Assembly: GCF_014648175.1 (NCBI RefSeq) | Contig: NZ_BMQP01000009.1 | Coordinates: forward strand, 167,524 to 231,523 | Length of the DNA: 64,000 nt | Source: Planobispora rosea | GTDB lineage: Bacteria; Actinomycetota; Actinomycetes; Streptosporangiales; Streptosporangiaceae | Direction of reading: 5' to 3' | Shown here: piece after piece, positions 26,869 through 34,755 of the stretch | How the letters are laid out: each line of letters starts with the position of its first letter | How positions within the stretch are numbered: position 1 is the first letter of the stretch | Made by a program: the position numbers and the translations under genes | The notes under the pieces: model-generated | Told to the model about the DNA's origin: nothing | The model's input: only the letters and a program-made list of their open reading frames with translations | Databases searched by the model: none

Positions 26869-27628
26869 GGATCTAGCCTCGGATAACAGTGGCGCGAGCC
26901 ATCCCGAATACTGCTAAATGAGAGTTATGAGGCTATCTGCGGAAGATTCGGAGATCAAGGTGTGATCTGGAAAGGTGCGATTTCGCGCAATGTATTATGC
27001 GTGTATCTCCGCGGTCGACGGAGGGCTTTGGCGGGCCTGAAAGCCCGTCGGCAAACGCGTTCCGCCGGAGTGCGGGGATCGGCCCCGCGCGGGGTGCCGG
27101 GCGGCGGACGCCGGCCTTGCGCGGTCCCCCTGCTCGCGGGGGCGGTTGTCGATCACCAGGTGAAGCATGGGCACCCCGCCTCCGGATGGCCGCTTCGCTG
27201 TCGTCGATTCCATCGGAGGGAACCGCGCGGGCGGCCGCTCCCGCTGATCCCCCGGAAGGGGGTTTGCGCATCAGGTAACCGCGCTGACCGTGTGCCGTCC
27301 CGCTCTTGTGCTGAGCTTCAGAATTTGGTTTTCTTGCTCTACGTGCTTATGCGTGAACATGAGCTGTAGTGAGCGGGGTGATCGGGACAGTCGATGTGCT
27401 GGTGGGGGCCACTCGCACTTGGCGACTGATCGTTGGACGTTGAGGTGACCCGGGTGACCCGGTGTTTGGAAAGGGCAGTGGTGTTGACGCATGCGCTAAC
27501 CACTGTGGCAGTTAACGCATGCGCCGATCGTGCTTCTTCGGGCATGCTGAGTCAGAGGCCGGAATTTAGACGTGACCCTGATAGGCAAGCCCGTGGAGCG
27601 TGTTTCTTCTGCGTGTGTCAGCTCTTGA
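26869..27628. other. 760-base region with no supportable gene
   Basis: Frames open here lack ribosome sites and convincing third-position bias. The left end must carry the promoter of the AfsR-like gene. Small hairpins are visible (CCCCC-GGAA-GGGGG then TTT at 27249-27265). The right half is of lower GC and contains the GCATGC repeats at 27483-27524. This could be degraded or foreign sequence. Confidence 0.55.
27483..27524. repeat. Pair of near-palindromic GTTRACGCATGCGC boxes
   Basis: GTTGACGCATGCGCTAAC (27483-27500) is nearly a palindrome around GCATGC, and its first half recurs as GTTAACGCATGCGC at 27511-27524, 28 bases further on. Two like-oriented sites at close to whole helical turns suit a dimeric regulator. 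They lie just downstream of the small peptide gene and could serve the divergent regulator if its transcript starts far upstream. Confidence 0.4.
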
Positions 27629-27781
27629 TCACGCAGGGCCGTTCCAAGGGCCACTGTACTGAACACTGGCCTGAGAGGCCGAGGGGGCAGACGAATCGGC
27701 GCTGGCGGTCGTAGCATTGGCCGTGACGGCCAACGCCGTCGTGAACAAGACAGCCAGGGCAGACATGGCAAGTCGACGCAC
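27629..27781 (-). CDS. Small exported peptide precursor, candidate signalling peptide
   Basis: 50 aa, GTG start at 27781 with AGGAG six bases upstream. The first 28 residues are a signal peptide (MRRLAMSALAVLFTTALAV, then ANATTASA) with a clear Ala-x-Ala cleavage site before DSS. The remaining 22 residues are Ser/Ala-rich and end VQYSGPWNGPA, then TGA. No family recognised. Its start is only 53 bases from the start of the divergent HTH-TPR regulator, the arrangement of peptide and receptor genes in RRNPP quorum-sensing systems. A small secreted protein of other function is the alternative. Confidence 0.6.
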   Translation of the reverse strand: MRRLAMSALAVLFTTALAVTANATTASADSSAPSASQASVQYSGPWNGPA

Positions 27782-27834
27782 GGGGGACTCCTGTCGTAGG
27801 TTCTGCTGCTCAACAACATCTTTCTAGGGGTAAC

Positions 27835-29127
27835 GTGACTGGTCAAGACTTGGTCGGGCAGCGTATTAAGGCCGTGCGACGTCAGCGTGGCCTCTCCCAA
27901 GCGCAGCTCGCTCATCCCGAACTTTCTGACAGTTACGTCTCTCTTATTGAGAGCGGCAAGCGCACTCCGACTCCGGCCGTGCTGGAGCTGCTCGCCGCGA
28001 AGCTCGACTGCTCGCTCACCTACCTGATCAACGGCGTGACGGCCGAGCAGATGCAGGAGATCGAGCGGAGCCTGAGCTACGCGCAGCTGGCCATGGAGAA
28101 CGGCGAGGTCGTCGAGGCGCGGACTCGTTACAGGGAACTGCTCGCCGACAACGGCCTCGCCGGTCTGCCCCAACTGAAGCAAGATGCCGAATACGGGCTG
28201 GCACTCGCCTCCCAGGCCTGCGGTGACCTGGATGCGGCGATCACCCTGCTGAACAGGCTGCGGCACGATGACGCGGCGCGGATGTCGCCCGAGCGGCACA
28301 TCGACATCGTGACGGAGCTGTCCTTGTGTTACCGCGAACAAGGCCAGCTGGCGCAGGCGGTGCAGGTCGTGGAAGAGATCCTGGGAGGGAGCGTCCGGCC
28401 TGCGTGGACGGACGGCCTGGTCAGGCTCGGAGCACAGCTCCTCACCGCGTACATCGACCGGGGCGACCTGCTCCGCGCCGGGCATTTCTCCGCTGAACTG
28501 CTTGCGGCCGCCGAGCTCCTCGGTACCCCGAAGGCCCTCATCATGGCGCACTGGGGGGCCGCGATCCTGGCGGTGGAGACCGGACGGGGTGACGAGGCGG
28601 TGGTTCACATCGAGCGGGCCGTCGCCATCCACTCCGAGTACGAGAACCCTCGTCGTCAGGGACGGCTCCGTGGTGACTACGCCCAGGTCATGCTGTACGT
28701 CCGCCCCGCAGAGGCCGCCAGGTGGAGGGATCTGCTGGTCCGAGTGGAGAACGAGCTCGCGGAGAGCTCCGCCAACTCGATGGACAAGATGCGCTGCGCG
28801 ATGAGCCTGGCTCGTGCGGAGTTCCTGATCGGCGACCTCCAGCGTGCTAAGACCCATATAGAGGCGGTCTGCGGCATGCTCGACGGAATGCCCAAGGATC
28901 TGCAGGCGGACGCCCGCCTCCTGGCCGGCCAGATCTTCGCGGCACTCGGCAGGCAGGAGGAAGCGGTGCGCGAGCTCACGGAGGCGACCGAACTGCTGGA
29001 GCCGTTGCCGACCACCCGGTTCACCACTCAGTCCTGGATGACCGCCGCGCAGATCCTGGAGCGGGTCGACGAGACCGACCGCAGCGTGGAGGCCTACCAG
29101 CGGGCGCTGGCCTGCGTGGGCCTGTAG
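27835..29127 (+). CDS. HTH-TPR transcription regulator (RRNPP-like)
   Basis: 430 aa, GTG start preceded by AGGGG. Residues 6-66 are an XRE HTH (IKAVRRQRGLSQAQLAHPEL, SDSYVSLIESGKRTP). From residue ~75 to the end the protein is all helical with TPR-like repeats (SYAQLAMENGEVVEARTRYR, YGLALASQACGDLDAAITLL, and at the end RSVEAYQRALACV). This is the domain plan of Rgg/PlcR/NprR-type receptors that bind exported-and-reimported peptides. A divergent gene for a 50-aa secreted peptide begins 53 bases away. Peptide binding is inferred; many actinomycete HTH-TPR proteins have no known ligand. Confidence 0.88.
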   Translation: MTGQDLVGQRIKAVRRQRGLSQAQLAHPELSDSYVSLIESGKRTPTPAVLELLAAKLDCSLTYLINGVTAEQMQEIERSLSYAQLAMENGEVVEARTRYRELLADNGLAGLPQLKQDAEYGLALASQACGDLDAAITLLNRLRHDDAARMSPERHIDIVTELSLCYREQGQLAQAVQVVEEILGGSVRPAWTDGLVRLGAQLLTAYIDRGDLLRAGHFSAELLAAAELLGTPKALIMAHWGAAILAVETGRGDEAVVHIERAVAIHSEYENPRRQGRLRGDYAQVMLYVRPAEAARWRDLLVRVENELAESSANSMDKMRCAMSLARAEFLIGDLQRAKTHIEAVCGMLDGMPKDLQADARLLAGQIFAALGRQEEAVRELTEATELLEPLPTTRFTTQSWMTAAQILERVDETDRSVEAYQRALACVGL

Positions 29128-29140
29128 CCCTTCCGGCCCT

Positions 29141-29196
29141 CGGGGAAGTCCCCGCGCGCCGGGGAAGTCCCCGCGTCGGGGACGTCTCCGGGAGAC
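29141..29196. terminator. Three hairpins of a repeated unit between regulator and copC
   Basis: CGGGG-AAGT-CCCCG occurs at 29141-29154 and 29160-29173, followed by a related GGGGACGTCTCC-type stem up to 29196. The array follows the regulator stop by 14 bases. It may end that transcript; there is no T-run. Confidence 0.45.
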
Positions 29197-29240
29197 GGGG
29201 GGCGGGACCGGGGTGTGCTCTCGGTAGCCTTGGGGGTGCC

Positions 29241-29876
29241 ATGAAGACTTCCCCATTCGCGGCCGCCCTGACGCTGCTCGCCGCCCTCGTCCTCAGCACG
29301 GTCCCCGCCGCGCCGGCCCTCGCCCACGACACGCTCAAAAGCAGCGACCCCGCCAAGGGGAAGAAGGTCGAGGACCTGGAGCGGGTGAAGCTGACGTTCA
29401 CCGCCTCGGTCCGCTTCCCGAAGGTCGTCGTGCGCTCCGCGGACGGCACGCCGTACCAGGACGGCAGGCCCGCCTCCGACGGTCCCGTGGTGACCCAGGA
29501 GGTCAAGCCGGATCTCCCGCCGGGCGAGTACGTCATCGCCTATCGGGTGGTCTCCTCGGACGGCCACCCGATCGAGGGGGAGATCCCCTTCACCCTGACC
29601 GGGAGCCCGGCCCCGAGCGCGACCCCGAGCGCGGTCTCGCAGACGCCCGGTGCGAGCCGGAGCGCGAGCCCGGATGAGAACGCGGCCGGTGCGGCGACCC
29701 CCGAGCCGACCCCCGAACCTGAGGTCTCCGGGAGCCCGGTGCCGCTCACCCCGGCTCCGGCGGCGGACGGGAAGGACTCCGGCGGCGTGCCCGGCTGGGC
29801 CTGGATCGTCGTCGGCGGCCTGGGCGGCGTCGGCATCGGGATGTTCCTCAGCATGCGCAACAAGAAGCAACCGTGA
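29241..29876 (+). CDS. copC: CopC-type copper-binding protein with C-terminal anchor
   Basis: 211 aa. Signal peptide (residues 1-29, ending ALA), so the mature protein begins with His (HDTLKSSDPAKG), the known N-terminal copper ligand. The second ligand pair Asp/His is in SSDGHPIEG. The CopC domain spans about residues 30-125, a Pro/Ser/Ala linker follows and a membrane segment (~183-203) ends in RNKKQP. It should bind Cu(II) outside the membrane and hand it to the CopD-type protein encoded next; the two genes overlap by four bases. Confidence 0.94.
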   Translation: MKTSPFAAALTLLAALVLSTVPAAPALAHDTLKSSDPAKGKKVEDLERVKLTFTASVRFPKVVVRSADGTPYQDGRPASDGPVVTQEVKPDLPPGEYVIAYRVVSSDGHPIEGEIPFTLTGSPAPSATPSAVSQTPGASRSASPDENAAGAATPEPTPEPEVSGSPVPLTPAPAADGKDSGGVPGWAWIVVGGLGGVGIGMFLSMRNKKQP

Positions 29877-31939
29877 GCGCCGCGGAGCAGGGCGGGACCG
29901 GCCGGGCCGGGAAAGCCGAACGGGACACGACCCGGGACGGGACCGGGCGGACGGTGCGGCTGGCGCTGGCGGGCGCCGGAGCCGCCGTCGCCGCGCTGGT
30001 GATCTCGATGATCGCCACCGGGACCGCGGCCCCCCGGATCATTCCCGGGCTGTCCGACGAGGGGGCGCTCACCCGGTGGGGACTGCCCCTGGCCAAGCTG
30101 GCGATGGACGCCGCGGGCGTGCTCACCGTCGGCGCGCTGCTGGCCGCCGCGGTCTTCCTCCCCAGCGACAAGGGCCTGCTGGGCAGGCCCGCGCAGGCCT
30201 ATGTCAGGGCCGCCTCGTGGCTGGCGCTCGGCTGGGCGGGCGCCGCCGTGGTCACGATGGTCTTCAGCCTGTCCGACGTGCTCGGCATGCCCGTCACCGA
30301 CGTGCTCGGCGGCGACGAGCTGACCAGTTTCGCCAGTCAGGTGTCGCAGGGCATCGCGCTCACCCTGGTCGTGCTGTTCGCGGTGGCCATCGCGCTGTTC
30401 TCCCGGGGGGCGATCACCGTCGGGGCCGCGGGCGGCCTGCTCGTCCTCGCCCTGGTGACGATGCTCCCGCCCGCGCTGACCGGGCACTCCGCCTCCTCGC
30501 CCAACCACGACCTGGCCACCACAGGCGTGGCCGTTCACCTGGTGGTCCTGGCGCTGTGGGTGGGCGGGCTCGCCGTGCTGTGCGCCCACGCGCTGCGCGG
30601 GCAGCCGTACCTGGAGGTCGCCGCCACCCGGTTCTCCTCGATGGCGCTGTGGTGCTTCATCGGTGTGGGACTGTCGGGCCTGTTCAGCGTGGTGGCCCGG
30701 CTCACCTCGGTCTCCGAGCTGTTCACCTCCGCCTACGGGGCGCTGCTGCTGGCCAAGACCGCGGCCTTCGCGCTGCTCGGGGTCGCCGGCTGGTGGCACC
30801 GGCGGCGGACCCTGCCCCTGCTCGCCGCGGGCGGATCCGGACCCGGCGCGTTCATCCGCTTCGCCGCCGGCGAGATCGTGATCATGTTCGCGGCCGTCGG
30901 GCTGGCCGTCGCCCTCTCCCGTACGGCGCCGCCGCCGGCGATCCTCCCCGCCGACCGGGCCTTCGAGCTGCTGGGCTACTCCATGCCGCCGGAGATCTCA
31001 CTGGCGAACCTGGCCTCGCTGTGGTGGCTCGACCTGTTCTCGGGCACCCTGGCGGCCCTGCTCGGCGGGCTCTACCTCGCCGGGGTCCGGCGGCTGGTCA
31101 AGCGGGGCGACTCCTGGTCGTGGGGCCGTACGGCGGCGTGGTTCACCGGCGTGCTGATCCTCGTCGTCGCCACCCAGAGCGGCGTCGCCCGCTACGCCAA
31201 GGTGCTGTTCAGCGTGCACATGATCGAGCACATGACGCTGTCCATGCTGGTCCCGATCTTCCTGGTGCTCGGCGCTCCCGTCACCCTGGCCCTGCGCGCG
31301 CTCAAGCCCGCCGTGCGCCGGGGCGACCGGGGTCCCCGCGAGTGGCTGACCACGATCCTGCACAGCCGGTTCGTCCGCGTCGTCGGCCACCCGGCGATCG
31401 CCACCGCGATCTTCATCGGCTCCACCTACGTGCTGTACTTCACGCCGCTGTTCGCCGCGGCGATGGAGGAGCACCTCGGGCACATCGCGATGACGGTGCA
31501 CTTCCTGCTCAGCGGATGCCTGTTCTTCTGGGTGATCATCGGTGTGGACCCGGCGCCGCACCAGCTGCCCCACGTGGCCCGGCTGATCGTCCTGTTCGTC
31601 ACCATGCCCTTCCACGCGTTCTTCGGCATCGCGCTGATGAACATGGGCACCGTCCTGGCCTCCGACTGGTACGACCAGCTCGGCCGTACCTGGGGGGCGT
31701 CCGCGCTCGCCGACCAGCAGGACGGCGGGGCCATCGCCTGGGGCTTCGGGGAGATCCCGACGCTGATCGTGTTGATCGCCCTGGCCTTCCAGTGGTGGCG
31801 CGACGACGATCGCAAGGCCCGGCGGGCCGACCGCCGCGCCGACGCCGCCGCGGCGCGGACCGGAGGCAGTGGAGATGCCGAGCTCGATGCGTACAATGAG
31901 TATCTGGCCAAACTCAATAAGCGAAATCGCGCCGAGTAG
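29873..31939 (+). CDS. CopD-CtaG fusion membrane protein
   Basis: 688 aa, GTG start overlapping the copC stop. About 15 membrane segments. The first half matches CopD copper import proteins (His-rich region GHSASSPNHDLATTGVAVHL, FSSMALWCFIGVGLSGL). The second half, from about residue 385, is the CtaG_Caa3 domain (LFSVHMIEHMTLSMLVP, MTVHFLLSGCLFFWVIIGVDP). The likely role is to bring copper across the membrane and deliver it to cytochrome c oxidase. Such fusions are known in actinobacteria. The copper source is the CopC protein upstream. Confidence 0.93.
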   Translation: MSAAEQGGTGRAGKAERDTTRDGTGRTVRLALAGAGAAVAALVISMIATGTAAPRIIPGLSDEGALTRWGLPLAKLAMDAAGVLTVGALLAAAVFLPSDKGLLGRPAQAYVRAASWLALGWAGAAVVTMVFSLSDVLGMPVTDVLGGDELTSFASQVSQGIALTLVVLFAVAIALFSRGAITVGAAGGLLVLALVTMLPPALTGHSASSPNHDLATTGVAVHLVVLALWVGGLAVLCAHALRGQPYLEVAATRFSSMALWCFIGVGLSGLFSVVARLTSVSELFTSAYGALLLAKTAAFALLGVAGWWHRRRTLPLLAAGGSGPGAFIRFAAGEIVIMFAAVGLAVALSRTAPPPAILPADRAFELLGYSMPPEISLANLASLWWLDLFSGTLAALLGGLYLAGVRRLVKRGDSWSWGRTAAWFTGVLILVVATQSGVARYAKVLFSVHMIEHMTLSMLVPIFLVLGAPVTLALRALKPAVRRGDRGPREWLTTILHSRFVRVVGHPAIATAIFIGSTYVLYFTPLFAAAMEEHLGHIAMTVHFLLSGCLFFWVIIGVDPAPHQLPHVARLIVLFVTMPFHAFFGIALMNMGTVLASDWYDQLGRTWGASALADQQDGGAIAWGFGEIPTLIVLIALAFQWWRDDDRKARRADRRADAAAARTGGSGDAELDAYNEYLAKLNKRNRAE

Positions 31940-32111
31940 CGCGACAGCTACGGCCTCCTATCCTCGGTCCGCTGCTTCCATCTCCTCCCGGTAGCCTTCT
32001 CAAGGGGGTATGGGCATCGCCGCAGCGTTCCATCGGTGTCACGCACCGCGCTCGTCCACGTGCTCGGCTGGGGATCAGCGACCGTCACGTGCCCATCAGG
32101 AAGGTTGAGGA

Positions 32112-32525
32112 GTGTCCGAAGAACTTCGCATACGCGAGGGAAGGAGCCTCGCCCAAGCCCTCGAGGAGCACCTCGCCGACTGGTCGGGGCGTACCGGGGT
32201 CAGCGTGGAGATCTGGGCGCTTCCCACTCATGACGCGCCTCCCCGTCTCGCCCGGGCCGTCCTGGCCACCCTGGGCGAGGCGCTGTCCAACGTCGAACGG
32301 CACAGCGGGGCCAAACTCGTCTCGATCGCCGTCACCCTCGGCTCCAGCGGCCTGCGCATGACGGTGAGCGACCACGGCCGCGGGTTCGCCGGTCCGGCCG
32401 AGGGACGGGGCATCAGCGCCATGCGGGTCCATCTGAACGAGGCCGGGGGCACGCTCAGCGTCAACGGGGTGCCCGGCGGGGGCACCACCGTCACCGCCGT
32501 GGTGCCCTGGAATCGCAGAGACTAG
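32112..32525 (+). CDS. Stand-alone HATPase_c protein from a sensor kinase lineage
   Basis: 137 aa, GTG start after AAGGTTG. It is the C-terminal part of a NarL-type kinase only: N box LATLGEALSNVERHSGA, G1 box VSDHGRGFAGP and GRGISAMRVHLNEAGGTLSV. There is no His-containing dimerisation helix and no sensor part, so it cannot autophosphorylate in the usual way. It may be a remnant of a kinase gene or an independent ATP-binding regulator. The region upstream (31940-32111) shows no kinase coding. Confidence 0.8.
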   Translation: MSEELRIREGRSLAQALEEHLADWSGRTGVSVEIWALPTHDAPPRLARAVLATLGEALSNVERHSGAKLVSIAVTLGSSGLRMTVSDHGRGFAGPAEGRGISAMRVHLNEAGGTLSVNGVPGGGTTVTAVVPWNRRD

Positions 32526-32537
32526 CCGGCCGGCGGC

Positions 32538-33386
32538 TCAGGGGAGCGTCAGGATCTCGTGGCCGGTCTGGGTGACCAGGACGGTGTGCTCGAACTGGGC
32601 GGTGCGCCTGCGGTCCTTGGTCACCGCGGTCCAGCCGTCCGGCCAGATGTCGTATTCGATCGTGCCGAGCGTCAGCATGGGCTCGATGGTGAACGTCATG
32701 CCGGGCTCCAGGGTGACCGCCAGCGACGGATCGTCGTAGTGCGGGACGATCAGGCCGGAGTGGAACGTCGTGCCGATGCCGTGACCGGTGAAGTCGCGGA
32801 CCACACCGTAGCCGAACCGCTTGGCGTAGGCCTCGATGACCCGGCCGACCACGTTGAGCTGCCGGCCCGGGGCGACGGCCTTGATGGCCCGGGCGGTGGC
32901 CTCGCGGGTGCGCTCGACGAGCAGGCGTGACTCCTCGTCCACCTCGCCGACCAGGAAGGTGGCGTCGGTGTCGCCGTGCACACCCCCGATGAAGGCGGTG
33001 ATGTCGACGTTGACGATGTCGCCGTCGCGCAGGACGGTGTCGTCCGGGATGCCGTGGCAGATCACTTCGTTGATCGACGTGCACAGGGACTTCGGGTAGC
33101 CCCGGTAGCCGAGGGTGCTCGGGTAGGCGCCGTGGTCGAGGAGGAACTCGTGACCGATCCGGTCGAGTTCGTCGGTGGTGACGCCGGGTGCCACGTGCCG
33201 CCCCACCTCCTCCAGAGCCTGGGCGGCGATCCTGCCGGCGACCCGCATCCGCTCGATGATCTCGGGGGTCTTGACGTCGGGCTCACCGGTTTTCGGGGTT
33301 TTCTTCCCGACGTACTCCGGCCGCTGGATGTGGGCGGGGACTTTACGCATGGGCGAGATTCGCCCGGGCTGGAGCACTGTCGTCAT
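32538..33386 (-). CDS. map: Methionine aminopeptidase, type I
   Basis: 282 aa from the ATG at 33386 (an opening 26 codons longer has no ribosome site). It removes the initiator Met from new proteins. The five metal ligands are visible: Asp in [10 protein letters not shown], Asp in VHGDTDATF, His in GHGIGTTFH, Glu in FTIEPML and Glu in QFEHTVLVT. The extra N-terminal ~40 residues with [14 protein letters not shown] are typical of actinobacterial copies (a PxxP-like extension). A small Cys/His protein gene diverges 45 bases upstream. Actinomycetes often carry more than one map. Confidence 0.95.
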   Translation of the reverse strand: MTTVLQPGRISPMRKVPAHIQRPEYVGKKTPKTGEPDVKTPEIIERMRVAGRIAAQALEEVGRHVAPGVTTDELDRIGHEFLLDHGAYPSTLGYRGYPKSLCTSINEVICHGIPDDTVLRDGDIVNVDITAFIGGVHGDTDATFLVGEVDEESRLLVERTREATARAIKAVAPGRQLNVVGRVIEAYAKRFGYGVVRDFTGHGIGTTFHSGLIVPHYDDPSLAVTLEPGMTFTIEPMLTLGTIEYDIWPDGWTAVTKDRRRTAQFEHTVLVTQTGHEILTLP

Positions 33387-33431
33387 GGTTTCCAAGTCTA
33401 GTTGCGGTTTCCGCAGGGCAGGATTGTCGGT

Positions 33432-33611
33432 ATGGGTGATCAGTGGTGGTTCTGCCTGAAGCACATGGCTGTCGAGCCCGAGAAGGGCTGTCCCAACAAG
33501 GATCGCATGGGCCCCTACGAGACACGGGAGACCGCGGCCAACGCGTTGAAGACCGCGGCCGACCGCAACAAGAAGTGGCAGGAGGCCGACCGGGAGTGGA
33601 ACGACGGCTGA
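33432..33611 (+). CDS. Small Cys/His protein divergent from map
   Basis: 59 aa from the ATG at 33432 (the frame is open ten codons earlier but without a ribosome site). It begins [20 protein letters not shown] and continues [20 protein letters not shown] to a charged C-terminus. Cys8, His11 and Cys20 could bind a metal. The pattern looks like a small conserved actinobacterial protein; I know no function. Its stop codon is part of an exact 21-bp tandem duplication. Confidence 0.75.
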   Translation: MGDQWWFCLKHMAVEPEKGCPNKDRMGPYETRETAANALKTAADRNKKWQEADREWNDG

Positions 33612-33647
33612 CGGCCGGGACCCGGCGGCTGACGGCCGGGACCCGGC
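33606..33647 (+). repeat. Exact 21-bp tandem duplication across a stop codon
   Basis: GGCTGACGGCCGGGACCCGG plus C occurs at 33606-33626 and 33627-33647 without mismatch. The stop of the small Cys/His gene (33609-33611) lies in copy one and is repeated in frame in copy two. A further CCGGT-rich run follows (33680-33720). Confidence 0.95.
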
Positions 33648-33726
33648 CCGCGGGGGCTCTCGGTCCCGTCACCCGCGAGCCGGCCGGTCCGGTCCGGTCC
33701 GGCCGAGCCGGTCCGGTCGGGAGACC

Positions 33727-34386
33727 TCAGGCGTCGATGACCGCGTAGGCCCGTACCGGGAAGGTGCCCAGCCCCGCCACCATCGGCGGGGTGGCGTGGA
33801 AGCGGAACCCGGTGTCCGGGAGCGCGGCCAGGCCGGTCATGTGCTCCACGATCGGGATGCCCGCACCGAGCAGCAGCGTGTGCGCCGGGCGGGGCCCGCG
33901 CGGCGGGGTGTCGTCGATGTTCAGCGTGTCGATGCCGACCAGCGCCGGCCCCGCCTCCGCCAGCCACCGCGCGGCCTCGGGCTCCAGATAGGGGTGGCCG
34001 TGCAGGTAGGCCTCGGTGCCGAAGTGCCGGTCCCAGCCGGTGTGGACGAGCACGGCCTTGCCCCGCACGTCCAGTCCGGTCAGCAGGTCCGGGCCGACCG
34101 AGCGCAGGCCCTCGGCGCGCACGACCAGTCCGGGCAGGTCGGCCATCGCCTCCAGCGGCACGCCGGACAGGTCCGGGCCGTCGGGGTAGCGGTGGTAGGG
34201 CGTGTCGAGGTAGGTGCCGGTGTTGGCGACCAGCTCGATGCTGCCGATGTGGAACTCGGTGCCCGGCGCGTAGACCTCGCGCGAGGCCTCCCGGCTCAGG
34301 TGCACGCCCAGCCGGGGCCCGGGGATCCCCGGGTAGGTGACCATGCCCTCGGTGATCCGGTGGCTCAGCTCGACCAGCCGCCTCAT
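33727..34386 (-). CDS. Cyclase-family protein (kynurenine formamidase-like) with altered metal motif
   Basis: 219 aa. Overall match to the cyclase/KynB family: VELSHRITEGMVTYPGIPGP at the N-terminus, GVPLEAMADLPGLVV, VLVHTGWDRHFGTEAYLHGH and GIDTLNIDDTP. The family metal motif HxGTHxDxPxH reads N-TGTYLDTPYH here, so two of the three His are replaced by Asn and Tyr while the Asp and last His remain. The true activity is therefore uncertain. The stop-start overlap with the small membrane protein gene upstream (four bases) shows coupling. Confidence 0.85.
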   Translation of the reverse strand: MRRLVELSHRITEGMVTYPGIPGPRLGVHLSREASREVYAPGTEFHIGSIELVANTGTYLDTPYHRYPDGPDLSGVPLEAMADLPGLVVRAEGLRSVGPDLLTGLDVRGKAVLVHTGWDRHFGTEAYLHGHPYLEPEAARWLAEAGPALVGIDTLNIDDTPPRGPRPAHTLLLGAGIPIVEHMTGLAALPDTGFRFHATPPMVAGLGTFPVRAYAVIDA

Positions 34387-34652
34387 GGGACGTTCACCGC
34401 CTTCTTGCCGGAGCGGGCCGAGATCAGCCTGGTGATGGACACCACGCCGATCGCCGCCCAGATGATGTTGAGGATGGCCGAGGGCCAGGCGTCGTGGTAG
34501 GCGGTACTGATCATCAGGGCGATCGAGCCGAAGAGATTGATCACCTGGTACGGCATGCCGTCCCCGGCCATCCGGGACGCCGAGACCATGATGTAGCCGT
34601 ACAACATGGTCGCGGCGCCGGCCCAGCCGAGCAGGTCGATGGAGAGCGTCAC
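34383..34652 (-). CDS. Small CBU_0592-like membrane protein
   Basis: 89 aa with three membrane segments (about residues 5-27, 36-52 and 55-77) and a basic tail. The pattern of an aromatic-rich first helix (GWAGAATMLYGYIMVS), QVINLFGSIALMISTAYHDAWPS in pieces, and AILNIIWAAIGVVSI matches the CBU_0592 family as I recall it; function unknown. First gene of a two-gene unit with the cyclase-like gene, divergent from a LysR gene that may control it. Confidence 0.75.
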   Translation of the reverse strand: MTLSIDLLGWAGAATMLYGYIMVSASRMAGDGMPYQVINLFGSIALMISTAYHDAWPSAILNIIWAAIGVVSITRLISARSGKKAVNVP

Positions 34653-34755
34653 GAACTCACGCTCCGGTGCGGGAGGAAATCATGGCACCATGATCCCGGG
34701 CCCCTTGTCTGAAGGGCAAGTAAAGTTTCCTTCAGTTCGTCGTAAGCTGAGCTGT

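Noticed and set aside
26962..27369. Open frame of 135 aa on the plus strand between the AfsR-like gene and the peptide gene
   Set aside because: No ribosome site, no family features, composition of a chance open frame in GC-rich DNA, and it crosses small hairpins.
27433..27714. 93-aa plus-strand frame antisense to the small peptide gene
   Set aside because: No signal, no ribosome site; the opposite strand has AGGAG, a start and a textbook signal peptide.
29141..29196. CRISPR-like array (repeated CGGGGAAGTCCCCG)
   Set aside because: Only two exact units with five-base spacing, no spacers and no cas genes; they are hairpins.
33343..33672. 109-aa minus-strand frame over the small Cys/His gene
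   Set aside because: Antisense, with sequence generated by the 21-bp tandem repeat; no ribosome site.
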